From: Amycolatopsis vancoresmycina
GTDB lineage: Bacteria > Actinomycetota > Actinomycetes > Mycobacteriales > Pseudonocardiaceae
Direction of reading: 5' to 3'
Length of the DNA stretch: 64,000 nucleotides
Assembly (NCBI RefSeq): GCF_000716785.1
Contig: NZ_JNYY01000001.1
Coordinates: 124,001 to 188,000 of the forward strand
This document shows positions 1 through 9,341 of the stretch, in pieces (the stretch's first letter is position 1; each line of letters starts with the position of its first letter). Position numbers and translations under genes: made by a program. The notes under the pieces were generated by a model. The model did not search any database. It was not told where the DNA came from and saw only the letters and a program-made list of their open reading frames with translations.

Positions 1-360
1 TCCCTCCCGCCGGCCGCCCGGCGCGGCCCGGCCGGAACCGGCCGCGACCGGTGGGAGATCGCCCGCGACCACCTCCGCTCGTCGGTCCGGCTGACCGTGG
101 AGAAGCGGGACCGCATCCGGCTCCCCGGAGCCGGCCGGGACTCCCTCGCGATGACCACCCAGGTCGACCTCGGCGTGCCGGAGCACGACCCGGCGGGGGC
201 GCGCATGACGGCGACGGGGGAGAAGACCGCCGAGACCCCCGACGGCGGCCGGGTCGTCGTCCGGGCCGGCATCGACATGGGCGCCGCGGACGCCGCCGTC
301 ACGGCCGAAGTGCTCGTCAACGGCACGCAGTTCTTCACGCGGGAGTGGAAATGGACCTGA
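1..360 (+). CDS. CocE/NonD-family hydrolase, C-terminal part (5' end outside window)
   Basis: The open frame is uninterrupted from base 1 to the TGA at 358-360, so only the last 119 residues are visible. They align by eye with the C-terminus of the full CocE-type hydrolase at 9342-11198: both have W-E-(I/V), a V-x-L strand, a DPA turn, a GG-x-VVV-type strand and a final aromatic-rich R-x-W end. This is the jelly-roll C-terminal domain of the X-Pro dipeptidyl-peptidase/cocaine-esterase family, and the catalytic domain lies upstream of the window. The stop overlaps the start of the acyltransferase at 351, so the two genes are translationally coupled. An internal ATG at 97 exists but would cut the domain. 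Confidence 0.65.
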   Translation, partial: SLPPAARRGPAGTGRDRWEIARDHLRSSVRLTVEKRDRIRLPGAGRDSLAMTTQVDLGVPEHDPAGARMTATGEKTAETPDGGRVVVRAGIDMGAADAAVTAEVLVNGTQFFTREWKWT

Positions 361-1547
361 CCGGGCTCGAACGTCCGCTGAACTACCTGGAACTGGCCCA
401 CCTCGACCGGGTGGTGATCATGGCCGCGGAGTACGGCGGCGACCTCGACGCCGACGTGCTCGCCCGCGCGTTCCGGCAGCTGTGCGCGGTGCACCCCGTG
501 CTGCGGGCCCGGGTCCGCGGGAGCTCGCCGGAAGCCGTGCTCGCGGTCGATCCCGACCGCGAACCGCAGCTGATCGTCCTCGCGGACGGGCCGGACGCGC
601 TGGCGCGGATCACCGCGCTGCCGTGGGACGCCACCGCCGGGGTCGCCGACCTCGTGCTCGTCCAGGGGGACGCGCACGGGTACGTCGCCCTGCGCACGGA
701 CCACTCGATCACCGACGCCAACGCCTGGCTCGGCACCTTCCGCGAGCTGCTGCGGGTGTTCGCGGCGCTCGCGGCGGGGGAGGAACCGGTGAGCGAGCCG
801 GGCACGGCCCTGCCCGCGCCGCCCGCCGCGCTCTTCCACGAGCGGCTCGGCCTGATCCCGTACGACCGGCGGCTGTTCCACTCCGCGACCCCGCCCGAGC
901 CGGCGGCCGCCACCGCGGGCCTGTTCAGCGGGTACCTGCGGCTGAGCGCCGAGGAGACGCAGTGGCTCAAACGGGCGGCGCGGCGGTACGAGACCACGGT
1001 GCACGGCCTGGTCGCCGGCGCGATCCTGGTCGCCCAGCGCGTGCTGGCCGGCGGCCGGGAGAGCGTGCCGATGTACTGCGTGTCGCCGGTGGACTTCCGG
1101 CGCCGCGTCGACCCGCCGGTGGGCGAGCTCGAGACGACCAACTTCATGATGTCCTACGTGGCCGAAACGGCCGTTTCGCCGCGGCTGAGCCCGGTCCTCG
1201 CCGGCCGGGAGGTCAAGGCGCGGATGGACGAGGTCCTCGCCGGCCCGGAGGGCGTCCGGGAGGCGGCGCCGATGGCGGACGCGCTCGGGCGCAACCTGTC
1301 CTACGCGCTGATCAGCAACCTCGGGGTGGTGCCGGAGTTCCCGGCGCCGCCCGGGCTGGCGTTCACCGAGCTGCACATCCTCGACACCGTCGGCGACACG
1401 TTCTTCCCCGGCTACTACGTCTCGACCTACCGGGACCGGCTGACCGTGCTGCACATCTTCACCGAGCGGTTCTTCACCCGCGGCGACGTCGACCGGCTCG
1501 TCCGGGAACTGCACGAGCAGCTGCTGATCGTCGGCGCGTCGGCCTAG
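351..1547 (+). CDS. PapA/condensation-domain-type acyltransferase
   Basis: 398 residues. The N-terminal half carries the condensation-type active site as DHSITDA (His118, Asp122), the HxxxD motif used by PapA5-type and NRPS condensation acyltransferases to move an acyl group from a thioester or CoA to an alcohol. The strand-rich C-terminal half (about 200-390) includes a segment with an NLG-V turn and ends in a typical EL-x-E-L helix. ATG 351 is chosen because GGGAG sits six bases upstream and the start overlaps the preceding hydrolase gene; upstream in-frame codons lack such a site. With a glycosyltransferase and a CocE-type esterase beside it, it probably acylates a small glycosylated metabolite or lipid. 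The substrate is not visible from sequence. Confidence 0.75.
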   Translation: MDLTGLERPLNYLELAHLDRVVIMAAEYGGDLDADVLARAFRQLCAVHPVLRARVRGSSPEAVLAVDPDREPQLIVLADGPDALARITALPWDATAGVADLVLVQGDAHGYVALRTDHSITDANAWLGTFRELLRVFAALAAGEEPVSEPGTALPAPPAALFHERLGLIPYDRRLFHSATPPEPAAATAGLFSGYLRLSAEETQWLKRAARRYETTVHGLVAGAILVAQRVLAGGRESVPMYCVSPVDFRRRVDPPVGELETTNFMMSYVAETAVSPRLSPVLAGREVKARMDEVLAGPEGVREAAPMADALGRNLSYALISNLGVVPEFPAPPGLAFTELHILDTVGDTFFPGYYVSTYRDRLTVLHIFTERFFTRGDVDRLVRELHEQLLIVGASA

Positions 1548-1557
1548 GGAGGGTTTC

Positions 1558-2868
1558 GTGAAGGTGCTGTTGCTGACCCACGGCAGCCGCGGCGACGTCC
1601 AGCCGTTCGCCGCGCTCGGTGCGGCGCTGACCGGGGCCGGGCACGAGGTGGTGCTGGCCGCGCCGGCGTCGTCGGCCGCGGTGGGCGAACCGTTCTGCGC
1701 GCAGGTGATCCCGCTCGACGACGGGACGAACAAGCTGATCGGCGACCGGGCGGCGTGGGAGGCCGTCGAGCGCAACTTCCGCGGCCTGCGCGGGAAACGG
1801 CTGTTCCTGCGGCTGCTGCGCCGCAACCGGGCCGCGATGGCCGGGGTGTTCGGCGACCTCGCCGCGCTCGCCGGGACCCCGGCCGTGGTGGACGGCCTCG
1901 ACCTCGTCGTGCACCAGGTCAACGTGCCGGGGCACGCGATCGCCGAACTGCTGGGCGTCCCGGCCGTCCCGGTGTGCCTGCAGCCGTTCTGGGTCCCGAC
2001 GCCGTCGTTCGCCGACCCGCTGTTCCCGTTCCCGCTGCCCGCGACGCTGAACCGGGCGTCCTACGCGACGACCAGGACGTTCGTGCGGGCGCTGACCGGG
2101 AGTCCCGCGCGGTTCCGCCGGGAGGGGCTGGGCCTGCCCCGCCGCCGCTTCGCCCACGACCCGCTCCGGCGGCCCGGCGGCACCCCGGCCCCGGTGCTGC
2201 AGGCGTTCAGCAGGCACCTGCTGCCGCCGCGGGCGTGGTACGCGGAACCGGTGCACACGCCCGGGTTCTTCTTCCTGCCGCCGGCCCCGTGGACACCGCC
2301 GCCGGACCTGGCCGCCTTCCTCGCGGCCGGCGACCCGCCGGTCTACCTGGGCTTCGGCAGCATGGTCGGCAGCGACCCGGCCCGCACCGGCGAAATCGTG
2401 GCGGCCGCCCTGCGCGCGACCGGGCTGCGCGCGCTCGTGGCGCTCGGCCGCGGCGGCCTGCGCCCGGACGGCCTCGGCGAGAACGCGTTCTGCCTGACGC
2501 AGGCCCCGCACGACTGGCTGTTCCCCCGCATGGCGGCGGTGGTCCACCACGGCGGCGCCGGCACGACGGGCGCGGCGCTGGCGGCCGGACGGCCGCAGGT
2601 GGTCTGCCCGTTCATGTTCGACCAGCCGTTTTTCGGCAGGCGGCTCTTCGCGCTCGGCGTGGCCCCGCGGCCGCAGCCGTTGCGCGAGCTGACCGCGGAC
2701 GGTCTGGCCCGGGCGATCGGGGCGGCGGTCTCCGGGAGTGTCCCGGCCCGGGCGGGGGAGCTGGCGGAGTTGATCCGGGCGGAGGACGGGGTCGGGCACG
2801 CGGTCAAGGTGCTGGAGGCGCTGGATTCGGCGCCGGGCCAGCCGGTCTGCCGCGGCCGTCGTGAGTGA
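1558..2868 (+). CDS. GT1-family (MGT/vancomycin-type) glycosyltransferase
   Basis: 436 residues with the two-domain GT-B layout of UDP- or dTDP-sugar-dependent glycosyltransferases. The N-terminus has the THGSRGDVQPF acceptor-domain motif. The C-terminal donor domain has VHHGGAGTTGAAL and PFMFDQPFFGRR, the nucleotide-sugar signature of the macrolide/vancomycin glycosyltransferase and sterol 3-beta-glucosyltransferase group. The GTG start is preceded by GGAGGG seven bases upstream and lies ten bases after the acyltransferase stop. Together with the acyltransferase and esterase this forms a small tailoring cluster. Its stop codon falls inside a palindromic terminator shared with the convergent transporter operon. 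The acceptor is unknown. Confidence 0.88.
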   Translation: MKVLLLTHGSRGDVQPFAALGAALTGAGHEVVLAAPASSAAVGEPFCAQVIPLDDGTNKLIGDRAAWEAVERNFRGLRGKRLFLRLLRRNRAAMAGVFGDLAALAGTPAVVDGLDLVVHQVNVPGHAIAELLGVPAVPVCLQPFWVPTPSFADPLFPFPLPATLNRASYATTRTFVRALTGSPARFRREGLGLPRRRFAHDPLRRPGGTPAPVLQAFSRHLLPPRAWYAEPVHTPGFFFLPPAPWTPPPDLAAFLAAGDPPVYLGFGSMVGSDPARTGEIVAAALRATGLRALVALGRGGLRPDGLGENAFCLTQAPHDWLFPRMAAVVHHGGAGTTGAALAAGRPQVVCPFMFDQPFFGRRLFALGVAPRPQPLRELTADGLARAIGAAVSGSVPARAGELAELIRAEDGVGHAVKVLEALDSAPGQPVCRGRRE

Positions 2869-2902
2869 AAAAGCGGGTTCTAACCCTCCTTACCACTCAC
2901 GA
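2859..2902. terminator. Bidirectional palindromic terminator, imperfect copy
   Basis: TCGTGAGTG pairs with CACTCACGA, and GGGTTCTAACCC forms the centre. It has the same design as the perfect copy at 16148-16193 but carries mismatches in the left arm, where it overlaps the end of the glycosyltransferase. The stop codons of both convergent genes (2866-2868 and 2880-2882) lie inside it. Confidence 0.8.
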
Positions 2903-3593
2903 GGTCCGACGTCGCGGCCGGCTCGGTGAGGCGGCCGTCCCGCAGGAAAACCGTGCGGTGGCAGAAGAAGCGGACCACGTCCGTGTCGTGGGAGATGAAC
3001 AGGTAGCTCAGGCCGAGCTGCTGCTGCAGGTCCAGCAGCAGGTTGAGGATCTGCGCCTGCACCGACAGGTCGAGCGCGCTGGTCGGCTCGTCGCAGACCA
3101 CCAGGTCCGGCTCCGGGACCAGCGCCCGGGCGATGGCGATGCGCTGCAGCTGGCCGCCGGAGAACGAGCCGGGGTAGCGGGCGGCCGCCGCGGGGGACAG
3201 CCCGACCCGCGTCAGGACGTCGGCGACCCGCTCCCCGGCCGCCCGGCGCGGCAGGCGGTGGACCACCCGCAGGGGCTCGGCGAGCGTGCTGCCGATCGTG
3301 CGGGACGGGTTGAGGGAGCCGTGCGGGTCCTGGAAGACGATCTGCAGGTGCCGGCTCAGCGCCCGCCGCCGCCGGGCGCCCGCGTGCGTGATGTCCTCGC
3401 CGCGGAACAGGATCCGCCCGCCGGCGGGCCGGACCAGGCCGACGACCGCGTGCCCGATCGTCGACTTCCCCGACCCCGACGCGCCCAGCAGCCCGAGCGT
3501 TTCCCCCGCCCGGACGGTGAGGTCCACCCCGGCCACCACCGGGTGGTGCGGCCGGTAGCCGGCGGCCAGGTCGTGCAGTTCAAGCAGAGGCAC
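2880..3593 (-). CDS. Oligopeptide-type ABC transporter ATP-binding protein (DppF-like)
   Basis: 237 residues, one ABC ATPase domain: Walker A GASGSGKST, signature FSGGQLQRIAIARAL, Walker B VVCDEPTSALD and a switch HD motif. GTG 3593 is preceded by GGGAGGGGAAC and overlaps the end of the fused DppCD gene by 14 bp. It is the last gene of the minus-strand transport operon. The family normally runs to about 320 residues because a C-terminal extension with the oligopeptide-transporter region follows the ATPase. Here the protein stops soon after the ATPase core, so it is a short version, while the partner ATPase carries that extension. The role is to energise uptake of the ligand bound by the lipoprotein encoded at 7771-9315. 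Confidence 0.92.
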   Translation of the reverse strand: MPLLELHDLAAGYRPHHPVVAGVDLTVRAGETLGLLGASGSGKSTIGHAVVGLVRPAGGRILFRGEDITHAGARRRRALSRHLQIVFQDPHGSLNPSRTIGSTLAEPLRVVHRLPRRAAGERVADVLTRVGLSPAAAARYPGSFSGGQLQRIAIARALVPEPDLVVCDEPTSALDLSVQAQILNLLLDLQQQLGLSYLFISHDTDVVRFFCHRTVFLRDGRLTEPAATSDLVSGKEG

Positions 3594-5496
3594 GTTCCCC
3601 TCCCGGGACGAGCTTGGCGTGGTGACGGCAGCGGGTGCGGTGCCCGGCGGCGGGTTCGGCCACCGGGACCGGCGCCGCGCTGCACTCGGGCGTCGCCAGC
3701 GGGCACCGCGGGGCGAAGTGGCAGCCCCGCGGCCAGTGCGCGGGGTCCGGCACCGACCCGGGGATGGCGGCCAGCCGCGCGCCGGGCCGGGCCCGGCCCG
3801 GCAGCGCGCCGAGCAGGCCCTCGGTGTACGGGTGGCGAGGCTGCGCGAGCAGGTCGCCCACCAGGCCCGACTCGACGATCTGCCCGGCGTACATCACGTA
3901 CGCGCGCCGGCAGAACGCGGACACCACCGCCCAGTCGTGGGTGATGAGCAGGATCGCCATCCCGCGTTCGGCCCGCAGCCGCCCGAGCAGGTCCAGCACC
4001 TCCGCCTGCACAGCGGCGTCGAGGGCGGTCGTCGGCTCGTCGGCGATGAGCAGGTTCGGTTCCCCGGCCAGTGCCATCGCGATCGCGACGCGCTGGGCCA
4101 TGCCGCCGGACAGCTCGTGCGGGTAACGGCGGGCGACCGCTTCCGGCAGGTTGACGTCCCGCAGCAGGGCGAGGGCGCGCTCGCGCACCGAGGCTCGCGA
4201 TCCGCCGTGCCGCAGCCGGACCAGCTCGCCCAGCTGGTGCGCCACCGTGAACACCGGGTCGAGGGCCGCCACCGGGTCCTGCGAGATCAGCGCGATCCGC
4301 GAGCCGCGCAGCCGGCGCACCGCCCGCGGCCCGGCCAGTGCCAGGTCGGCGCCGGCGAACCGGAGGCTCCCGGCGGTGATCGCGCCGCCCGCCGGGAGCA
4401 GGTCGAGGATCGCCCGCCCGGTGATCGACTTGCCGCAGCCGGATTCGCCGACCAGCGCGACGGTTTCGCCGGGCCCGACGTCGAGGTCGAGGTCCGTCAC
4501 GACGACCCGGCCGCCGGCCAGCGTGACTTCGGCGCCCCGCAGGGAAAGCAGGGCCGTGGTCGGCTCGTTCCGCGGCGTCAGCGCCGGTGCGGCCGCCCGG
4601 TGCGCGCGGTGCAGGCGGTCGCGCAGGGGCCCGGCGTGGTCGGCGGTCGCGTCGCGGACGACGTCACCGAGCAGCCCGAAGGCCAGGATCGCCAGGCCCA
4701 GCACGATCCCCGGGGGCACCAGCAGCCACGGTTGCCGGTCGATCACCGAGGCCGCCTGCGCGATCATGTCGCCCCAGGTCGGATCCGGCGGCTGCGCGCC
4801 GAACCCCAGGTAGCTGAGCCCGGCGTCGATCAGCAGCGCACCCCCGGCCAGCAGCGACACCTGGACGATGACCGGGCCGGCGATCCGCGGCAGCACGTGC
4901 GCCGCCACGATCCGGCGGTGCGGCAGCCCGGACACCCGCGCGGCGGCGACGTACAGCTCCTTGCGCACGGCCAGCGTGGCCCCGCGGACCACCCGCGCGA
5001 GCCCGGGCGAAACGAGCACGCCGAGCGCGACCATCACGACGGTCTGGTGCTCGCCCACGACGGCCAGCACCACCAGCAGCGTCATCAGGACCGGGATCGC
5101 GAGCAGCACGTCGACGACCCAGGTGAACGCCCGGTCGAACCAGCCGCCGAGGTACCCGGCCACGACGCCGCCGCTGACCCCCACCCCGACCACCGTGGCG
5201 ACGACGATCGCGGCGTGCAGCAGGCTGACCTGCCCGCCGTACAGCAGCCGCGCGAGCACGTCCCGGCCGAGGGTGTCGGTGCCGAGCGGGTGCGCGGGCC
5301 CCGGGCCGGCGAGCACGTGGTCCAGATCGGTCGCGACCGGGCCGGCGGGCGCGAGCACGGGCGCCAGCACCGAACCGGCGACCAGCAGCGCGAGGTACCC
5401 CAGCGGCAGCCACGCGAGCGGGCGGCGGAACGCGGCGAGCCACCGCCGTCCGGGCCGGGCGCCCCGGGCGACGAACTCCTCGATGCCCGCGGTCAC
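3580..5496 (-). CDS. Fused ABC transporter permease and ATP-binding protein (DppC-DppD)
   Basis: 638 residues in one uninterrupted frame. Residues 1-290 form a DppC-type permease with an HPLGTDTLGRD loop, several membrane segments and the EAA-like loop AARVSGLPHRR. A basic Ala/Pro linker of about 30 residues follows. Residues 320-635 form a DppD-type ATPase: GESGCGKSI, LSGGMAQRVAIAMAL and LIADEPTTALD, then the C-terminal oligopeptide-transporter region with Cys residues (CHFAPRCP). The GTG start at 5496 overlaps the dppB stop as GTGA. Such fusions are known in actinobacterial peptide and nickel transporters, so this is probably a true fusion rather than a read error. It supplies one permease half and one ATPase half. 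Confidence 0.92.
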   Translation of the reverse strand: MTAGIEEFVARGARPGRRWLAAFRRPLAWLPLGYLALLVAGSVLAPVLAPAGPVATDLDHVLAGPGPAHPLGTDTLGRDVLARLLYGGQVSLLHAAIVVATVVGVGVSGGVVAGYLGGWFDRAFTWVVDVLLAIPVLMTLLVVLAVVGEHQTVVMVALGVLVSPGLARVVRGATLAVRKELYVAAARVSGLPHRRIVAAHVLPRIAGPVIVQVSLLAGGALLIDAGLSYLGFGAQPPDPTWGDMIAQAASVIDRQPWLLVPPGIVLGLAILAFGLLGDVVRDATADHAGPLRDRLHRAHRAAAPALTPRNEPTTALLSLRGAEVTLAGGRVVVTDLDLDVGPGETVALVGESGCGKSITGRAILDLLPAGGAITAGSLRFAGADLALAGPRAVRRLRGSRIALISQDPVAALDPVFTVAHQLGELVRLRHGGSRASVRERALALLRDVNLPEAVARRYPHELSGGMAQRVAIAMALAGEPNLLIADEPTTALDAAVQAEVLDLLGRLRAERGMAILLITHDWAVVSAFCRRAYVMYAGQIVESGLVGDLLAQPRHPYTEGLLGALPGRARPGARLAAIPGSVPDPAHWPRGCHFAPRCPLATPECSAAPVPVAEPAAGHRTRCRHHAKLVPGGERASA

Positions 5497-6434
5497 CGGA
5501 GCCCGGCCTTCGGGTTCAACCAGCCGTAAGCCAGGTCCACCAGCAGGTTGACCGCGACGACGATCACCGTGAAGACCACCACGACGCCCTGGATCATCCG
5601 GATGTCGTGCAGGGACGTGGCCTGGACGGCGAGGCCGCCCAGGCCCGGCATGGCGAAGACGGACTCCACGAACACGGTGCCGCTGAGCAGCCCGATGAAC
5701 GTCAGCCCCACCAGGGTGACCACCGGGATCGCCGCGTTGCGCAGCGCGTGGCGCAGCACCACCGACGATTCCGGGACGCCGTGGGCCCGCAGCGCCGTCA
5801 CGTAGTCCCGGGACAGCGCGTCCAGCATCGCGTCGCGGGTCTGCTTGGCGAACACGGCGATCCCGGGCAGCGCCAGCGTCGCGACCGGCAGCACCAGGCT
5901 GCGCGCCCACCCCGCGGGTGACGCGCCGAGCGCGACGTACCCGGTGGCCGGCAGCAGCCGGACGGTGACCGCGAAGAGCGTCACCATGGTGAGCGCGAAC
6001 CAGAAGCTGGGCAGCGCGTAGCCGATCAGCGAGAGCACGTCGACGACCCGGCCGATCCGGCCGCCGTGGACGGCGCTGACGACGCCGAGCGCGACGCCGG
6101 CGAACGCGGTGACCACCGTCGCGCAGCCGATGAGCGAGAGCGTGACCGGCAGCCGCCCGGCGATTTCGCCCGCCACGGAAAGCCCGCTGACCGGCGACGT
6201 GCCGAGGTCGCCGTGCAGCGCGTCCCGCAGCCAGTGCCCGTACTGCGTCAGCACGGGCTGGTCGAGGCCGAGCTGGTGGCGCAGCTGCTCGTGGGCCGCG
6301 ACGCTGAAGTTCTGGCCGAGGACGGCCCGGGCGAGGTCGCCGGGCGCGGCCGACTGCAGCAGGAAAGCCAGCAGCGATACGACGAAGACGAGTGCCACCG
6401 ACACCACCAGCCGGTGCGCGATCAACCGGAGCAC
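5493..6434 (-). CDS. Oligopeptide-type ABC transporter permease (DppB-like)
   Basis: 313 residues with about six membrane segments: an N-terminal anchor (residues 2-25), then a periplasmic loop with LGLDQPVLTQYGHWL, which is typical of DppB/OppB permeases. The coupling loop is near residue 205 (RAHGVPESSVVLRHALRNA). It ends in the usual LAYGWLNPKAGLR. GTG 6434 is chosen because it overlaps the preceding glycosidase by 13 bp and gives the family's normal N-terminus. It partners the permease half of the DppCD fusion to form the channel. Confidence 0.93.
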   Translation of the reverse strand: MLRLIAHRLVVSVALVFVVSLLAFLLQSAAPGDLARAVLGQNFSVAAHEQLRHQLGLDQPVLTQYGHWLRDALHGDLGTSPVSGLSVAGEIAGRLPVTLSLIGCATVVTAFAGVALGVVSAVHGGRIGRVVDVLSLIGYALPSFWFALTMVTLFAVTVRLLPATGYVALGASPAGWARSLVLPVATLALPGIAVFAKQTRDAMLDALSRDYVTALRAHGVPESSVVLRHALRNAAIPVVTLVGLTFIGLLSGTVFVESVFAMPGLGGLAVQATSLHDIRMIQGVVVVFTVIVVAVNLLVDLAYGWLNPKAGLR

Positions 6435-7774
6435 GGCCCGCCGTCCTTCCCGTCGAGCGGCTGGGCCGCGATGAGCTCCCGGTACCACCGGTAGGACGCC
6501 TTGGGGGTGCGGGCGAGCGTCGTGAAGTCGACGTGCACCAGCCCGAAGCGCGGCCGGTAGCCGTGCTCCCATTCGAGGTTGTCCAGCAGCGACCAGACGT
6601 GGTAGCCGCGGATGTCCGAGCCCGCGTCGAGCGCGGCGCGGACCTGCTCCAGGCAGGCCCGCAGGTAGGCGATGCGCCGCGGGTCCGGCACCGCGCCGGT
6701 GCCGTCCGGTTCGTCGGTGTCGGGGAAGCCGTTTTCGGTGATCAGAATGGGCGGCAGGTCCGGGTAGTGCGTGCGCAGCCACGCCAGCAGCGCGCCGAGC
6801 TCGGCCGGTGCCACCGGCCAGCCGAGCAGGTTCGTGCCCGCGCCGGGGACCGGCACCCGGGTGTAGCCGAACACCCCGGCGTCCGACGCGGCGACCCGGG
6901 CCGGGGCGTACCAGTTGACCCCGACGAAGTCGAGCGGCGCCGCGATCAGCGCGCGGTCGGCCGCCGTCGCCTCGATCACCGGGCGGCCGTCGAGGTGCGG
7001 GTAGTCCCCGCGCAGCAGGGGATCGAGGAACAGGCGGTCCTCGTACGCCTCGGCCCGGGCGGCCGCGGCGACGTCCGCCATACGCCCACTGGCGGGGGTC
7101 GTCCCGGCCAGGTTGAGGCTGATCCCGATCTCGGCGCCGGGCACGTGGGCCCGCAGGCGCGGAACGGCCAGCCCGTGCCCGAGCATCAGGTGGTGGGCCA
7201 CCCGCAGCCCGTGGTGGCGCGCGGGTTCCGGCCGGGCACCGGACATCTCCGCGTGCATCACCGACAGCGGCTCGTTGAGGGTGAGCCAGTGCCGGACGCG
7301 GTCGCCGAACCGGACGGCGAGTCCTTCGGCGTAGTCGGCGAACCGGGCCGCGGTGTCGCGGCAGGCCCAGCCGCCGGCGTCCTCGATCGGCTGCGGGTGG
7401 TCCCAGTGGTAGACCGTGAGCACCGGCTCGATCGCCCGCGCCAGCAGGCCGTCGAGCAGCCGGTCGTAGAAGGCCAGCCCGCCGCCGTTCCAGCGGCCGC
7501 GGCCGAGGGGCTGCACGCGGGGCCACGACACGGAGAACCGGTAGCTGCCGATCCCGAGCCCGGCCATCAGGTCGAGGTCCTCGGCCAGCCGGTGGTAGTG
7601 GTCGCAGGCGACGTCGCCGGTGGCGCCACCGGCGAGCCCGCCGGGGCGGTGTGCCCGGGTGTCCCAGGTGGACGGTCCCTTGCCGTCGGTGTTCCACGCG
7701 CCCTCGATCTGGAAGGCGGCCGTGGCGACGCCCCACCGGAACCCCGGCGGGAACCGCGGATCCGCGTCGGTCAT
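6422..7774 (-). CDS. GH1-family beta-glycosidase, cytoplasmic
   Basis: 450 residues, the normal GH1 length. The N-terminal family motif is GVATAAFQIEGAW, the acid/base Glu is in TLNEPLS and the nucleophile Glu is in LITENGF. The VWSLLDNLEWEHGY subsite motif is present near the end. There is no signal peptide, so it acts inside the cell. ATG 7774 forms an ATGA overlap with the stop of the binding-protein gene. Its place between the solute-binding protein and the permeases suggests that the imported ligand is a beta-glycoside cleaved after uptake. Substrate specificity cannot be read from the sequence. Confidence 0.93.
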   Translation of the reverse strand: MTDADPRFPPGFRWGVATAAFQIEGAWNTDGKGPSTWDTRAHRPGGLAGGATGDVACDHYHRLAEDLDLMAGLGIGSYRFSVSWPRVQPLGRGRWNGGGLAFYDRLLDGLLARAIEPVLTVYHWDHPQPIEDAGGWACRDTAARFADYAEGLAVRFGDRVRHWLTLNEPLSVMHAEMSGARPEPARHHGLRVAHHLMLGHGLAVPRLRAHVPGAEIGISLNLAGTTPASGRMADVAAAARAEAYEDRLFLDPLLRGDYPHLDGRPVIEATAADRALIAAPLDFVGVNWYAPARVAASDAGVFGYTRVPVPGAGTNLLGWPVAPAELGALLAWLRTHYPDLPPILITENGFPDTDEPDGTGAVPDPRRIAYLRACLEQVRAALDAGSDIRGYHVWSLLDNLEWEHGYRPRFGLVHVDFTTLARTPKASYRWYRELIAAQPLDGKDGGPCSG

Positions 7775-9315
7775 GCGCGGCCGGCCGGGTGCCAGGCGGC
7801 GACGCTGGGGAACGGCTTGCCGGGCACCGGGTCCACGCCGACGGTGTCGCGGTAGAACAGCAGCCCCGGGCTCAGGCAGACCGGCAGGAACCAGCCCAGC
7901 TCGACCACCCGCCGGACGATCTGCCGGTCGAGGCCGGGCCGGGTGGCGCCGTCGGCGGCCGCGGCCTGCCGGTCGAGGCTCTCCAGCTCGGGATCGCTGC
8001 TGTGGAACGGGTTCATCCCGATGGCGTCCTTCAGCCACAGGCCGCGGCCCATGAAGTAGGCGGGCAGCACGCCCCAGCCCATGGTGGAGGCCGGGAACTC
8101 AGTGAGCGCGGTGCTGGCGGCCGCGGGTTCCTTCGCCGTGATCCGCAGCGTGACGCCGACCTGCTGCAGGTCCGACGCGATGGCCTGGGCCAGGTCGCCG
8201 GGGAACCCCGGGGCCGACGGGATCACGACCGGCAGCGCGAACCCGCCGGCGTGGCCGGCGTCGGCCAGCAGCCGCCGGGCCCGGCCGGGATCGTGGGTGT
8301 AGAAGGGTTGTTCGCTGAAGCCGTCCTGCCCGGGCGCCGAGGGCTGGTCGACCGGGACGCCGTATTCGCCGAGCAGGGCCGCGGTGATCTTGGCGCGGTC
8401 GACCGCGTAGTTGAGCGCCTGCCGCACCCGGACGTCGGCCAGCGGCGGGCAGAGCGTGCCGGCCCGGTCGTTGAGCTGCAGGCCCATCACGATGGCCGGG
8501 CTCGAGGCGATCGCGAAGCCGGCGGCCTTGGCGCCGCCGGCGATGGCGTAGCTGCCGGCGACGACGTCGACCTGGCCGGTCTTCAGCGCGGCGAGGGCGG
8601 TGTTCTCGTTCGGCAGCACCTTGACGGTGATCTTGTCGTAGAACCGGCCCGCCGCGTTCCAGTACTTCGGGTTCGGGCCGTAGGTGTAGTGGTCGTCGGC
8701 GACGGTTTCCGCGGGCAGCAGGACGTACGGCCCGGCGCCGGACGTGCGGGTGGCGAGGTCCGCGGGGGCGCCGGTCCCGGCCGGGCTGATCACGTCGCCG
8801 GCCAGGTAGTCCTGGGTGAACAGCGCCGGCAGCAGCGGGTGGGGCTGGTTCAGAGTCAGCCGCAGCACCAGCGGCTGCGTCGCCGTCATCGTGGCGATCG
8901 GGGCGAGGAACGCCGCCGCCTGGCCCGCCGACTTGCGGAAGTGCTCGATGCTGGCTTTCAGGCCCGCCGCGGTCAGGGGACTGCCGTCGCTGAAGGTCAC
9001 CCCGTCCCGCAGGGTGATCTCGAAGGCGGTGTTGCCGGTGCCCAGGTAGCGCCACGCCGTCGCGAGGCCGGGCTGGTAGCTGCCGTCGGCGGCGCGGACG
9101 ATCAGCGGGTCGTAGGCGGGCTGCAGGAAGAACTGGGACTCGCCGCCCGCCTTCGCCGGGTCGAGGCTGGTCGGGGGCCAGTACTGGCCGATGCGCAGCG
9201 TGCGGTCCGCGGCGGGGGAGCCGGACGGCCCGCCGCACCCGGCCGCGAGACCGGCGGCGAGCAGCAGGCCGCCGACGGTGAACTCGCGACGGGAGAGGAC
9301 GGCAGGGGCAGACAT
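7771..9315 (-). CDS. Peptide/oligosaccharide-type ABC substrate-binding lipoprotein (SBP family 5)
   Basis: 514 residues. The N-terminus has twin arginines in SRREFT, a hydrophobic core and a lipobox LAAGC with the lipidated cysteine at 27, so it is Tat-exported and membrane-anchored. The mature protein has family 5 features: LRIGQYWPPTSLDPA near the start, LRDGVTFSDGSPL, and NYAVDRAKI in the middle. ATG 9315 has AAAGG seven bases upstream. Family 5 proteins bind peptides, but members also bind oligosaccharides and glycosides. The embedded GH1 gene points to the second type here, by inference. It delivers ligand to DppB-DppCD-DppF. Confidence 0.92.
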   Translation of the reverse strand: MSAPAVLSRREFTVGGLLLAAGLAAGCGGPSGSPAADRTLRIGQYWPPTSLDPAKAGGESQFFLQPAYDPLIVRAADGSYQPGLATAWRYLGTGNTAFEITLRDGVTFSDGSPLTAAGLKASIEHFRKSAGQAAAFLAPIATMTATQPLVLRLTLNQPHPLLPALFTQDYLAGDVISPAGTGAPADLATRTSGAGPYVLLPAETVADDHYTYGPNPKYWNAAGRFYDKITVKVLPNENTALAALKTGQVDVVAGSYAIAGGAKAAGFAIASSPAIVMGLQLNDRAGTLCPPLADVRVRQALNYAVDRAKITAALLGEYGVPVDQPSAPGQDGFSEQPFYTHDPGRARRLLADAGHAGGFALPVVIPSAPGFPGDLAQAIASDLQQVGVTLRITAKEPAAASTALTEFPASTMGWGVLPAYFMGRGLWLKDAIGMNPFHSSDPELESLDRQAAAADGATRPGLDRQIVRRVVELGWFLPVCLSPGLLFYRDTVGVDPVPGKPFPSVAAWHPAGRA

Positions 9316-9341
9316 GGAACACCTTTCGCTGGGGCCGGCGG

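Noticed and set aside
3580..5496. DppC-DppD fusion as a sequencing error
   Set aside because: There is a plausible linker, no frame change is needed, and such fusions are known in actinobacteria.
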